NCBI RefSeq assembly: GCF_019670105.1
Contig: NZ_AP023032.1
Location: 1,792,972 to 1,856,971, forward strand
Length of the DNA: 64,000 nucleotides
Reading direction: 5' to 3'
From: Agarivorans albus
GTDB lineage: Bacteria > Pseudomonadota > Gammaproteobacteria > Enterobacterales > Celerinatantimonadaceae
The translations under genes and the position numbers were made by a program. Shown piece by piece: positions 52,532 through 61,922 of this stretch; within the stretch, counting starts at the first letter, position 1; each line of letters starts with the position of its first letter. A model generated the notes under the pieces. That model ran no database searches and had not been told where the DNA came from. It was given only the letters and a program-made list of their open reading frames with translations.

Positions 52532-52791
52532 AAATGCTCGCTAAGCTCTTCATCACTTAAATTAGATACATCCCATTGGCATAAGCTCAGCATCGATTGC
52601 AGTGCAGCTTGGGCCAATGGGCTATGGCTATGCAGCGCCTGCTGTTTTGTGTGTTTGGCCATGGTGGCTGGAGAGGCTGCAGCCACTAGCTTATCACTGG
52701 CTTTGTCTTTAACTTGCGCGCTGTTCAAATGGTTTATGTTTTTGCGATAGTGCATAAGCTGCTGATTGGCTTTAAGTTCTAAACTAGTCAT
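52528..52791 (-). CDS. Small uncharacterised protein
   Basis: 87 residues, basic N-terminal half ([22 protein letters not shown]) and acidic end ([16 protein letters not shown]). Its stop overlaps the MCP stop by four bases from the other strand. No family recognised; GGAAAACA precedes the start. Confidence 0.45.
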   Translation of the reverse strand: MTSLELKANQQLMHYRKNINHLNSAQVKDKASDKLVAAASPATMAKHTKQQALHSHSPLAQAALQSMLSLCQWDVSNLSDEELSEHF

Positions 52792-52980
52792 TGTTTTCCT
52801 CTAAGAGCTGTTGTTAAACACAAGGCTATTTTGCGCCCATTAAGAGGAATTAAAAACAGATGGTCTTTGGGTATATCCTTCCTTATATTGTTTTTATATG
52901 TAGCTTTATTACCATTTCTCTGAGATTTTTTCTAAATAAAGCTAAAATGAGGAAGTTTTTACGATAAAGGAGGTAGGGTT

Positions 52981-54723
52981 TTGCAGGCGATTAAACTACT
53001 AAGGTACTACTTAAAGCTTACCAAGTTTGGCACTAAAGAACCGGTTAAGCTGGCTTTGGCCGATATTGCAGAAGCGATAAGCACTAGCCCACGACATGCC
53101 CGAACTTTGTTAAAACACATGGCCGAGCTTGGGTGGCTTAACTGGCAGCCAAGTGTTGGTCGCAACCAGCGCTCACATTTGAGCTTGTTGTTTAGTGAAG
53201 CCGATCTAAAGCAACATTTGGCTAAGGCACAAATTGATTCTGGAGATTATAGCGCTGCGTTAGCGCTGCTAGACGATGACCAACAATGGTTTGGCCGGCT
53301 ACTTATTGCTACCTCTGGTGCTAGCCATCGAGATGGTTCTCTTAATCTACAGCTAACCTATTCGCGGCCTTTCTCGGCCGTGCTACCCCACTTGTTGCTA
53401 CGTAATAGTGAGCGATTTTTACTGCGGCAGCTGTATGCTAATTTGGTTAGGTGCGACACCGAGGGGAACATTCATTCAGACTTAGCCCATCATTGGCAGT
53501 GTGATGAGTCCTTTAAGGTTTATCGCTTTTACTTGCGACCACAGCTGCAATTTCACGATGGCAGTGTAATCGATGCCTATGCTGTTGCCGCCTTGTTTAA
53601 TACGCTGCAAACTAATGCCCAATATCAACATGAACTAAGCCATGTCACTAGTGTTAAAGCGGCTAACGCCTTAACGGTAGAATTTACCTTAGCCAGCAGT
53701 GACCAGGGCTTTGCTGGCCTATTGGCAGACCCAAAGTATGCCATTCAACCAGCTTTGCAACTTAGCCAAACAGGGGAGAGCAGCAAGCAAGTGATTGGTT
53801 CTGGCCCCTTCACGTTAATTGCCCACAATAGTCAGCGGATCCATTTGCAGGCAAATTCTAGCTACCACGGTTATCGCGCCTTGCCCGACGAGGTGAGCAT
53901 TTGGTTTGTCGCCAAAAGCTCGGTAGCAAAAGAAGGGCAATACGCTTTTACCAGCAATGATCAAAGCCAGCCTCAACATCTACAACAACGTTTAGAATTT
54001 GGCTGCCAATACCTGCTGTTTAATCAACAGCGGCAAACGCTTAACTACAGCCAAAGGCGCTGGCTATCAAGCTATTTGCAGCCCGAAGCACTTTTGCTTG
54101 CAGCAGATAAAAGTTTAAAAAGCATGGCCGTAGAGCCTGCTTTTAGTTTGTTAGACATTTGGCCAGACTGTTTTAGTTTGGCTGCAGAGAGCGTCCCGCT
54201 ACCCAACGAGCTTAGCATTGGCTTTTATCAACATGATGATTTGCAATTGTACGCCGAAACCATTGCCAAGTTGCTTGAGCAAGTAGGCGTAAGCACTCAA
54301 CTAACAGCGTATTCCTATGCCGAATTAAACCATGCTGCTAGCCAAAATACGTTAAGCCAAGACCTGATAGTGACAAGTTACAACTTAGACGATAACCGAC
54401 CAGCATCGGCGTTTCGGTGGTTGTTTAACGACCCGATTATTAAGCATTGTGTCGGCAGTGATAATTGGCAATGGATGCAAGCGCAGCTTAGTGACGTTCG
54501 TGAAAATGCTGCGCTGCAAGACTACTTCAGCAAGATGACGCCGTTGGCCAATACCTTAGTAAGTGAATATTGGTGTTTGCCCATGTTTCATCATTGGCAA
54601 TCTTTGCGTTTTCAAAACGTGTTGCAAGGCGTTGCGATGACAGATTGGGGCTGGCCACAAATTAAAGATGTATGGACCTCACAACAGTTTTCTAAGGCTG
54701 AGCCGCTCAAATTTAGCTGTTAA
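52981..54723 (+). CDS. SgrR-family transcriptional regulator
   Basis: 580 residues from TTG 52981, with AAGGAGG seven bases upstream. N-terminal HTH of the SgrR type (LRYYLKLTKFGTKEPVKLALADIAEAISTSPRHARTLLKHMAELGWLNWQPSVGRNQRS) fused to an extracellular solute-binding-protein-like domain (from about 95): LQLTYSRPFSAVLPHLLLRNSERFLLRQLYANLVR, IHSDLAHHWQCDESFKVYRFYLRPQLQFHDGSVIDA. E. coli SgrR senses glucose-phosphate stress and drives the SgrS RNA; no SgrS-like RNA or sugar-phosphate gene is adjacent, so the target here is open. Confidence 0.88.
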   Translation: MQAIKLLRYYLKLTKFGTKEPVKLALADIAEAISTSPRHARTLLKHMAELGWLNWQPSVGRNQRSHLSLLFSEADLKQHLAKAQIDSGDYSAALALLDDDQQWFGRLLIATSGASHRDGSLNLQLTYSRPFSAVLPHLLLRNSERFLLRQLYANLVRCDTEGNIHSDLAHHWQCDESFKVYRFYLRPQLQFHDGSVIDAYAVAALFNTLQTNAQYQHELSHVTSVKAANALTVEFTLASSDQGFAGLLADPKYAIQPALQLSQTGESSKQVIGSGPFTLIAHNSQRIHLQANSSYHGYRALPDEVSIWFVAKSSVAKEGQYAFTSNDQSQPQHLQQRLEFGCQYLLFNQQRQTLNYSQRRWLSSYLQPEALLLAADKSLKSMAVEPAFSLLDIWPDCFSLAAESVPLPNELSIGFYQHDDLQLYAETIAKLLEQVGVSTQLTAYSYAELNHAASQNTLSQDLIVTSYNLDDNRPASAFRWLFNDPIIKHCVGSDNWQWMQAQLSDVRENAALQDYFSKMTPLANTLVSEYWCLPMFHHWQSLRFQNVLQGVAMTDWGWPQIKDVWTSQQFSKAEPLKFSC

Positions 54724-54867
54724 TTCAGCCGTTCCAAGGTAGCTGTTGCAAAATGCAAGTTTACCACATTGTCTAAAGTGAAATTAAGTTTAACTTACTG
54801 ATTATTAACAAATAAAAATCTTGGTATGAAATTCGCTATTCAACACTTGAATCAAGTGGAGAATGTA

Positions 54868-56298
54868 ATGGGCGAATTATTACCAAGAGTTTATTTAATC
54901 GTTGATGCGCTATGGCGCAGACGTTATCTAATTGTCTTGCCAATACTTCTGATGCCAGTGGCGGGAGCACTCGTATCAATGTTTACCGACAAACAGTATG
55001 CCTCGCATACCAGTATGTTGGTGCAAGAAACCGCCAGCTTAAACCCATTTTTGGAAGACCTAGCCGTGTCGGCCAACGTGGAAGGGCGCATGGAAGCTCT
55101 AACCACCCTGCTGCACAGCCGCCACGTTTTAAGCGAAGTGGCGATTGAACAAGGTTTGATGTTTGAAACCGACAGCGCCAGTAAAAAAGAGCAAGTGATT
55201 AATCGATTGTCGGCTTCGTTAAGTGTTCGCCAAGTGGGTAAAGATCTCATTCGCATCGACTATAAATCGCCTAATCCTCAGGGAATGAGCCAGTTATTAG
55301 AAACCGTTTCTAAGCACTTTGTAGAGCAATTACTAGCGCCAGAGCGTTCGTCAATTAAAGAGTCTGAGCGCTTTTTGCGAGAGCACTTAAGCCTAAGCAG
55401 CATGGAGCTAGAAGAAGCCGAAGAGGCGCTAGCAAATTACCGCACCCAACATGCCGATGCATTACCAGAGCAGCATTCGGCAAACATTGAGCGTTTATCA
55501 CAAGTTCGTCAACGCCTTATCGAACGAGAAGCAGAGCTAGCGGGTGCTAAGCAAAGCTTGGGTAGCATCGATCAACAATTGTCGCGCACCAATCCAGTAT
55601 TAACCCGTTTAGAAGAACAAATAGTACTTAACCGAGCCGAGTTGGCCACTTTGATGTCACGCTACACCGAAGGTCACTCAAAAGTTCTCGCGGTTAAACG
55701 GGTATTGCGCCATTTAGAAGAAGAACGAGCTCAAGTATTAGCGCAACCCGAATCGGCAGTAAGTAACCACGACAGCTCGGCTTTATTGCAGCAGCAAATT
55801 TCTATTACCGAATCTAATGGCGAAATGCTGATTGTGCAGGTTGAAGCCTTAATGATTGCCCGCCAACGAGTAGATGCATTGGCCGAAGAGGTCTCGCAAT
55901 TACGCAGTTTGGCGTCTTCTTTACAGCGCCAAGTGGGATCGGTGGGTGAGCAAGAGAAGCAGTTGCGCATTCTAAATCGTAACCTGCGGGTTAAGCGTAG
56001 CCTGTATGAAAATTTACTCACTCGCTATGAGATGGCGCAAGTAACCGGTGCGCTTGGCGTATTTGAACAGTCTGATCGGATCAAAATTATTGACCGCCCT
56101 TACACACCCAGTGGCCCATCAACCTTGCCTTTATGGATGTTTGTTGTTGCTGGATTAGTGGGAGGCATAGCCCTAGGAATTAGCTTAGCGGTAATTGCCG
56201 AGCTCACAGACTCAAGCTTACGCACCATTAAAGAAATTGAAGACATCGCAGGCGTATCGGTATTAAGCCGCATTCCGCCGCTTAAAGAATCGCATTAA
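54868..56298 (+). CDS. Polysaccharide co-polymerase/chain-length determinant (Wzz/GumC type, no kinase domain)
   Basis: Start set at ATG 54868 with GGAG six bases upstream; the frame extends to ATG 54826 without a ribosome site. 476 residues. First membrane segment YLIVLPILLMPVAGALVSMF, a long periplasmic coiled coil (about 170-420, rich in E/Q/L/R), second membrane segment TLPLWMFVVAGLVGGIALGISLAVIAEL, and a short cytoplasmic end without a tyrosine-kinase domain. Pro-rich PYTPSGPSTLP before the second segment is the family mark. Sets export/chain length of an exopolysaccharide; first gene of a three-gene operon. Confidence 0.88.
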   Translation: MGELLPRVYLIVDALWRRRYLIVLPILLMPVAGALVSMFTDKQYASHTSMLVQETASLNPFLEDLAVSANVEGRMEALTTLLHSRHVLSEVAIEQGLMFETDSASKKEQVINRLSASLSVRQVGKDLIRIDYKSPNPQGMSQLLETVSKHFVEQLLAPERSSIKESERFLREHLSLSSMELEEAEEALANYRTQHADALPEQHSANIERLSQVRQRLIEREAELAGAKQSLGSIDQQLSRTNPVLTRLEEQIVLNRAELATLMSRYTEGHSKVLAVKRVLRHLEEERAQVLAQPESAVSNHDSSALLQQQISITESNGEMLIVQVEALMIARQRVDALAEEVSQLRSLASSLQRQVGSVGEQEKQLRILNRNLRVKRSLYENLLTRYEMAQVTGALGVFEQSDRIKIIDRPYTPSGPSTLPLWMFVVAGLVGGIALGISLAVIAELTDSSLRTIKEIEDIAGVSVLSRIPPLKESH

Positions 56299-56311
56299 AG
56301 AGGATGACCCA

Positions 56312-57394
56312 ATGAGTATTTGGATCCAAGTAGTACAACACTTACAACCTGGCGGCATCGAAACTATGGCGCTTGACCTGCAACGTATGGAAGAAGCGCA
56401 TGAGCAAGGCATAATTATTTCTTTAGAAGGTACTAAAGAAGAAGCCTTAGCCGCATGGCCTCGTTTGATTCCTTTTGCCGACCGCCTAATGTTTTTAAAC
56501 AAGCCAGCTGGCTTTAGCTGGAAAACCCTGTGGAAACTTACCAACTTGTTTCGCCGTTGGGCGGTGCCAGTGGTGCATACTCATCACATTGGGCCGCTCA
56601 TTTATGGTGGCATTGCTGCCCGTTTAGCCAGAGTAAAAGTAGTTATTCATACCGAGCACGATGCCTGGCATTTGCGGCAGCAGCGCCGTCGCATTTTGCA
56701 AGGTGCAATTCTTAAATGGGTTAAACCGATGCTAGTGGCCGATGCCAATTTGGTAGCCGGTGAACTAAAAACTGCCTTAGGTGTAACCGACGAAAATGTA
56801 CAAGTGATTAAAAACGGCATCGACACTCACAGTTTTACCCCCGGCAATAAACTCATCGCTCGCGAGGCCTTAGGTTTACCTAATAACTGCCAAATAATTG
56901 GATGTGCAGGGCGTTTAGAAGTAGAGAAAGGTCAAGCCGTATTAATTGAGGCGCTGCCATTTTTACCTGCCGATGTGCACTTGGCCTTTGCCGGAGACGG
57001 CAGCCAACGCCAAGGTTTAGAGCAGTTAGTAGAGAGTTTGCACCTTAGCCATCGGGTACATTTTTTAGGCGCACTAGATTGCATGCCACGCTTTTACCAA
57101 AGTTTAGATTTGTTTTGTTTACCGTCTTATTTTGAAGGCTTATCGCTGGTTATTTTAGAAGCGCAAGCCTGTGAGGTGCCAGCAGTGGTGACTAATGTAG
57201 GTGCCTCTACCGAAGCCTTATGCCCGCGCACTGGCACAGTGGTAGAGCCAGGTTCTGCGTTTGCTATGGCGCAAGCTTTAGAGCTTAAGCTCGAAAAACC
57301 GAGTAGCGGAAATCCACGCCAATTTGTTAAGCAGTCGGGCGATTTACGCACTACTGCACGCAATTACGCGGCCTTACGTCACCGTTTCTTATAA
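56312..57394 (+). CDS. Glycosyltransferase family 4 (GT-B)
   Basis: 360 residues. Opens IWIQVVQHLQPGGIETMALDLQR, and the acceptor half includes VVHTHHIGPLIYGGIAARLARVKVVIHTEHD. The nucleotide-sugar half (from about 175) has IIGCAGRLEVEKGQAVLIEAL, FAGDGSQRQGLEQL and the E-x7-E donor motif in SYFEGLSLVILEAQACEVP. Transfers one sugar in the repeat-unit assembly. Starts 13 bases after the co-polymerase stop. Confidence 0.9.
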   Translation: MSIWIQVVQHLQPGGIETMALDLQRMEEAHEQGIIISLEGTKEEALAAWPRLIPFADRLMFLNKPAGFSWKTLWKLTNLFRRWAVPVVHTHHIGPLIYGGIAARLARVKVVIHTEHDAWHLRQQRRRILQGAILKWVKPMLVADANLVAGELKTALGVTDENVQVIKNGIDTHSFTPGNKLIAREALGLPNNCQIIGCAGRLEVEKGQAVLIEALPFLPADVHLAFAGDGSQRQGLEQLVESLHLSHRVHFLGALDCMPRFYQSLDLFCLPSYFEGLSLVILEAQACEVPAVVTNVGASTEALCPRTGTVVEPGSAFAMAQALELKLEKPSSGNPRQFVKQSGDLRTTARNYAALRHRFL

Positions 57395-57404
57395 GGGGAT
57401 AATC

Positions 57405-59216
57405 ATGAACGCATTAATTTATGTAACCTTAATCGCAATGTTCTTGGTGGTTTATCATCACGCTTTATATCCTTTGTTGTTAAAGCTTTTGAGCAAAGAC
57501 AAAACGCAAAATTCCGAGGATGATATTCAAAGCGTTGCGCGCAAATATCACCAACGCGAGCAAGATCAGCAATTGCCCAGCATCGAGTTACTTATTCCTG
57601 CTTATAACGAGCAAGATTACATTGCGGCAAAGCTGATTAACCTCGCTACCTTAGATTACCCCGAAGATCGCTTAAGCATAAAAGTGATATGCGATGGCTG
57701 CAGTGACGATACCGCCAGCGTTGCAAGAGCGTGTTTAGAAGACTTAGCGTTTTGCAGCTTTTCCATAGAGATATGTGAACAGCTGCAAAACCAAGGCAAA
57801 GTGGCTGTGCTTAACCAGCACATTTCGCAAAGCAAAGCCGACATTGTGGCATTGTCTGACGTATCAGCGCTTATTTCGGTAGACGCAATGTTAATTGCAG
57901 CGCAGCATTTTGGCCAACCACAAGTTGGCGTAGTGTGTGGTTACTATCACCTGCTAAGCCCTGGTTCGGTAGGTGAGCAGGCTTACTGGAATTACCAACG
58001 CGAAGTAAAACGTTGTGAGGCAAACATGGGCGCACCTTTGGGCGCTCATGGCGCATTTTATTTGATTAAAAAGTCTCTATTTAGAGTAATGCCAGACGAC
58101 ACCATTAACGATGACTTTGTTATTCCCATGGACATAGTCGCCCAAGGCTACAGGGCTGTTTACGAACCAAACATTCGCGCTTTAGAGCTCGAACACGCCG
58201 CCGACAGCCAAGACCGCAGCCGCAGAAAGCGCATTGGAGCGGGTAACTTACAGCAACTCATTCGTCTTCGACATATGTTGCTACCGCGTTTTAAAGGTGT
58301 GGCCTTTACCTTCTTCTCTGGCAAAGCCTTACGAGTAACCATCCCTGTATTTATGCTCACCAGCTTTTTTGGGGCCATGGTGTTAGCTGCGCAATCTGCA
58401 GTATTTGCAGTGTTATTTGCTTTGCAGGTTGTGGCATACAGCTTAGCGATGTTGCCGCGCTTTATGCCTAATGCAAAACTACCAAACGCAATAGGCAGCC
58501 TAAATTATTTAGTAGAAGGGCACTTCTCTAGCATGATGGGCTGTGTAGATTACCTTCTTAAAAAGCTACAGCGTCGCTACTTAAGTGGCTTTGTAAGCCC
58601 CTTAGTTGCAGTGGGTAAAAGACTATTTGATGTGCTGGGGGCAACGATATTGCTGTTGGTATTTAGTCCCTTATTTCCTTTGGTGGCATTAGCCATAAAG
58701 CTGGATAGTAAAGGGCCGGTTTTCTATCAGCAAACTCGAGTAGGCTTAATGTCTGACAATGTAGTGCAGCTGTTCGACATTTTTAAGTTTAGAAGTATGC
58801 GGGCCGATGCCGAATCTGGCATTGGTGCTGTTTGGGCGGCAAAGCAAGACAAACGCATTACTCGAGTGGGGCGGTTTTTACGTAAAACCCGAATTGATGA
58901 ATTACCACAACTCATCAATGTACTTAAAGGCGAAATGTCTTTGGTTGGGCCACGACCAGAGCGCCCAGTTTTCTATCAAACGCTAGAAAACTCCATCCCT
59001 TTTTATAGTGAACGCACAGTGGGTGTAAAACCCGGCATTACCGGTTTAGCGCAGGTAAACTTAGCCTACGATTGCTCAATCGAAGACGTTAAACAAAAAC
59101 TCGCTTACGACCACTGTTACGCATTAAGCCTTAGCCAATGCAGCTCTTGGCTCTATCAAGACATAAGCGTACTGCTTAAAACGGTGTGGGTAGTACTAGC
59201 GGGAAAAGGGCAATAA
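57405..59216 (+). CDS. Fusion of a GT2 glycosyltransferase and a priming phosphoglycosyl transferase
   Basis: Start at ATG 57405 with AAGGGG seven bases upstream; the longer frame from 57324 overlaps the GT4 gene. 603 residues. Residues 1-22 a membrane segment; GT2 domain about 50-290 (IELLIPAYNEQDYIAAKLI, VICDGCSDDTA, VALSDVSALI, DDFVIPMDIVAQGYRAVYEP); two membrane segments about 310-355; then a bacterial sugar-transferase domain about 415-603 (LFDVLGATILLLVFSPLFPLV, LFDIFKFRSMR, TRIDELPQLINVLKGEMSLVGPRPERP). The last domain normally loads the first sugar on undecaprenyl phosphate. So one polypeptide would both prime and extend or otherwise glycosylate. Confidence 0.88.
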   Translation: MNALIYVTLIAMFLVVYHHALYPLLLKLLSKDKTQNSEDDIQSVARKYHQREQDQQLPSIELLIPAYNEQDYIAAKLINLATLDYPEDRLSIKVICDGCSDDTASVARACLEDLAFCSFSIEICEQLQNQGKVAVLNQHISQSKADIVALSDVSALISVDAMLIAAQHFGQPQVGVVCGYYHLLSPGSVGEQAYWNYQREVKRCEANMGAPLGAHGAFYLIKKSLFRVMPDDTINDDFVIPMDIVAQGYRAVYEPNIRALELEHAADSQDRSRRKRIGAGNLQQLIRLRHMLLPRFKGVAFTFFSGKALRVTIPVFMLTSFFGAMVLAAQSAVFAVLFALQVVAYSLAMLPRFMPNAKLPNAIGSLNYLVEGHFSSMMGCVDYLLKKLQRRYLSGFVSPLVAVGKRLFDVLGATILLLVFSPLFPLVALAIKLDSKGPVFYQQTRVGLMSDNVVQLFDIFKFRSMRADAESGIGAVWAAKQDKRITRVGRFLRKTRIDELPQLINVLKGEMSLVGPRPERPVFYQTLENSIPFYSERTVGVKPGITGLAQVNLAYDCSIEDVKQKLAYDHCYALSLSQCSSWLYQDISVLLKTVWVVLAGKGQ

Positions 59217-59815
59217 AAGAGTTGTTTACGGTAGCTCGTAAACTTGGTGACTTCTTGTTTACCCGCAGAGGTTGCATGACATTTATACTGAAAATTGATG
59301 AAGGCCATAATCCAACATAGATAGGCTTTCTTTTTTCTAATACTTTAGCTTCACATTCACGCTTTCTAACTAAACTGATTGAGTAAATGGCTTTTAGTAG
59401 AGTACACCCAACAGAATTATTCGCTCTCTACCCACTCTGTACAATCTAATAATTACGCCCCTCGAATAAAAGAGCTGATCAAATTTTGAACAACTTGTTG
59501 ATGACTAAAAAGACTATAACTATTATTGATTATAGGTGCTAGCTATGTGCTGATTTTAACTGGTCTTTTGTTATCGGCACATGCTTGTTTCGCCGAGAAA
59601 CTTACATAAGAGTATGGTCTGCACATTAGTTGCATTCCAACGCTTTAGTTGTGTGTCTAGTCTCGATTTGTGTCGACTAAGTACGATGTTTTGCGGAAGA
59701 CCTATGTAAAACGAACTGTTCAATAAACTACGCACTTTCGACGCCGAACGGAGCGAGGGTTAGCCGTTGTATTTCTTAAAAACTATTCCTAGAAAAGTAT
59801 TTGAGGAGAGTAAAA
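59217..59815. other. Gene-poor stretch with a signal-peptide-like scrap
   Basis: About 600 bases without a full gene. A stem GTTTACG/CGTAAAC (59224-59243) follows the exopolysaccharide operon. GTG 59547 to TAA 59609 reads VLILTGLLLSAHACFAEKLT, which resembles a signal peptide cut off after 20 residues, probably a decayed secreted protein. The rest shows nothing recognisable. Confidence 0.4.
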
Positions 59816-60826
59816 ATGACAATGAGAATACTATCTATTGATGGAGGTGGCATAAGAGGGATATTGCCCGGCCAGATATTAGTGTCGCTTGAAGAAAAGC
59901 TAAAAATTAAATCCGGAGACCCTACCGTAAGAATAGGTGATTATTTCGATTTGGTTGCAGGTACAAGCACTGGTGCGATTCTAAGTGCTGCATATGTATG
60001 CCCTAGTGATGATGGTAGCCAAAGACCAAAGTTTTCTGCTCAGGAAGCTGTCAATTTCTATCTCGAAGATGGTGACGAGATTTTTGATGTCGGTTTCTGG
60101 CGGTCCATCGGAACAGTAGGTGGAGTTCGTGACGAAAAGTATTCAGCCGATGAGCTTGAGAGAGTACTGAAATCGGCCTTTGGAGATATAAAGCTCAGTG
60201 AGTTATTAAAACCAACTTGCCTCGTTTCATATGATGTGAAACGACGTATTCCCATCATTTTCAAACAGCATACCGCAATAGATAAAAAAAGAGACTTCAA
60301 GGTGAGAGATCTTTTGCGTGGCAGTACAGCTGCACCAACGTATTTTGAGGCTGCTCGTATTTACTCGTTACCCCCACTTAAACAAAAATATGTACTGATT
60401 GACGGGGGCATGGTTGCTAACGACCCAACTTTATCTGCTTATTCAGAGGCAATTAAATTTGAAGATGTTAGTGGTATTAAAGATATGATAATTGTCTCTA
60501 TTGGTACAGGAAAGCAGTTAAAAGGCTATACCTACTCGGAAATTAAGGATTGGGGGCCTCTTGGTTGGGCAAAACCATCCATTGATATTGCCCTTGAAGG
60601 AGGGCCGCAGATGACAGAGTATTATTTGAATCAGATTGCTTCAACTGTTGATAACTCAAAATACTATAGGATTCAGCCAAACTTGTATGATGCCGATTCA
60701 GCATTGGATAATGCAACACCAGAGAACTTGGAAAATTTACGGGATGCAGGAATAAGAAATGCGGAAGCTTATGATGAGAAATTGGAAGAAATCGCAGAAA
60801 TGCTAATAAATAGGGAAAAAAGTTAA
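59816..60826 (+). CDS. Patatin-like phospholipase (CapV-like)
   Basis: 336 residues from ATG 59816 (MTMRILSIDGGG), preceded by GAGGAGAG. Patatin signatures: oxyanion GGGIRG (about 10-15), nucleophile elbow GTSTG (Ser about 50), and DGG in YVLIDGGMVAND completing the Ser-Asp dyad. FKVRDLLRGSTAAPTYFEAARI is usual. No signal peptide, so cytosolic. CBASS CapV effectors have this architecture and length, but no CD-NTase, ubiquitin-like or other CBASS gene is here, so the phage-defence role is only a possibility. Stand-alone lipid-signalling patatins are the alternative. Confidence 0.85.
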   Translation: MTMRILSIDGGGIRGILPGQILVSLEEKLKIKSGDPTVRIGDYFDLVAGTSTGAILSAAYVCPSDDGSQRPKFSAQEAVNFYLEDGDEIFDVGFWRSIGTVGGVRDEKYSADELERVLKSAFGDIKLSELLKPTCLVSYDVKRRIPIIFKQHTAIDKKRDFKVRDLLRGSTAAPTYFEAARIYSLPPLKQKYVLIDGGMVANDPTLSAYSEAIKFEDVSGIKDMIIVSIGTGKQLKGYTYSEIKDWGPLGWAKPSIDIALEGGPQMTEYYLNQIASTVDNSKYYRIQPNLYDADSALDNATPENLENLRDAGIRNAEAYDEKLEEIAEMLINREKS

Positions 60827-61073
60827 GGCGCAGATAAACTGAATTTTGATTAGTAGCTTCATCTTTTAGTGGTCAACACAGTAAGCGACATCTGTGGTTT
60901 TTTGTGAACATCTAGTCCAATGAAAAACGTGCTAGATTTAGACATGTTGATTTCCCTTTCTGTTTAGACTCTGCATCTAACAGTATGGCCCTAGTTTGAC
61001 TAACCCTCGATAAACGCAGGAGGTCGGCACTTTAACTGGGGAGCATTATGTCTATGCACTTTAGGAGAGTACA

Positions 61074-61811
61074 ATGGATGAATCTAGAAAAGTACAATTG
61101 CAAGTTTCATTTGTTAGTGGCTTGGGGGGAGCAATCATTGCCGCTGCAGTTACATATTGGAGTGCTGTAGATAAATCAAAAAATGAAGCAATTTTAAATA
61201 AAGCATTAGCAGATTCTAAAGAGCAATATCTGGAGCAAATTAAAGACTCGATAGGTAATATAGCGAGAGCTGAAGCTAATGCTGAAACTGCTGCCATAAA
61301 TGCGCAAAAGCTGATTTCAAATTTAACAGCTCAAGAAGAAAGGGCAAACTTAATACTTTCAAAGTTATCTACTATAGAAAAAGATTCTAGCAATCAAGTC
61401 GTAGAGTTAAATGACAACAATATGGAAAAATTACAAAAAGGGCTAGCTTCAGAATATGAAAAATTTCAGATGCCCTCTGGAGCTGTGATTTCATTTAATT
61501 TAGCGAGATGTCCAAAAGGCTGGAAAGAATTTGAACCTGCTTATGGACGTTTTGTCCGAGGTATAGATAAAACAGGGCGAATAGATCCTGACGGCGTTCG
61601 CTTGTCTGGTAATATCCAAAATGATATGTTTTCTCAACACGACCATGGTGGCAACTATTCTTTTTTTCAACCAGCAGGTGCAGGTGGTGCAGATCATAAA
61701 AACTTAATGATTCAAGGTGGCGTTGGGGCTCAATCTTTTAAACTACAATCTAATGGCGGTATAGAGACTAGGCCTAAAAATGTTGCTCTTTTATATTGCG
61801 AAAAGCAGTAA
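61074..61811 (+). CDS. Membrane-anchored coiled-coil protein with tail-collar-like domain
   Basis: 245 residues; AGGAG six bases before the ATG. One membrane segment (VSFVSGLGGAIIAAAVTYWSAV), a coiled coil about 35-120 (AEANAETAAINAQKLISNL), then a phage tail-collar/fibre-like domain: MPSGAVISFNLARCPKGWKE, YGRFVRGIDKTGRIDP, MFSQHDHGGNY and RPKNVALLYCEK, the common end of such domains. It is not in a phage. It ends eight bases before an attC site, so it may be a cassette gene. Cell-surface adhesion or trimer display is a guess. Confidence 0.72.
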   Translation: MDESRKVQLQVSFVSGLGGAIIAAAVTYWSAVDKSKNEAILNKALADSKEQYLEQIKDSIGNIARAEANAETAAINAQKLISNLTAQEERANLILSKLSTIEKDSSNQVVELNDNNMEKLQKGLASEYEKFQMPSGAVISFNLARCPKGWKEFEPAYGRFVRGIDKTGRIDPDGVRLSGNIQNDMFSQHDHGGNYSFFQPAGAGGADHKNLMIQGGVGAQSFKLQSNGGIETRPKNVALLYCEKQ

Positions 61812-61818
61812 AGTGCAA

Positions 61819-61910
61819 AACAATCGCTTCAAAAAGGCCGTAAAAAGCTTGGCTGCGTCACTTCGTTCCTAATTTTAGCCAAACATTTTATGCCTGTTAA
61901 GCGGGCGTTA
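61819..61910. repeat. Integron attC site
   Basis: Outer box AAC (61819-61821) mirrors GTT (61907-61909), with three-base spacers inside. CGCTT (61825-61829) mirrors AAGCG (61899-61903), and AGGC (61835-61838) mirrors GCCT (61892-61895). An inner stem TTGGCT/AGCCAA (61849-61854 with 61877-61882) completes the fold. GCGGGCGTTA at the right end is close to the right end of Vibrio-type attC sites. The recombination point would be G/TTA at 61907. No integrase gene is in the window. Confidence 0.75.
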
Positions 61911-61922
61911 AGTTTCACAATT

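Noticed and set aside
59640-59765. Possible second attC upstream of the patatin (GTTAGCC near 59757)
   Set aside because: The left half gives only three paired bases and no L-box symmetry, so the patatin is not shown to be a cassette gene.
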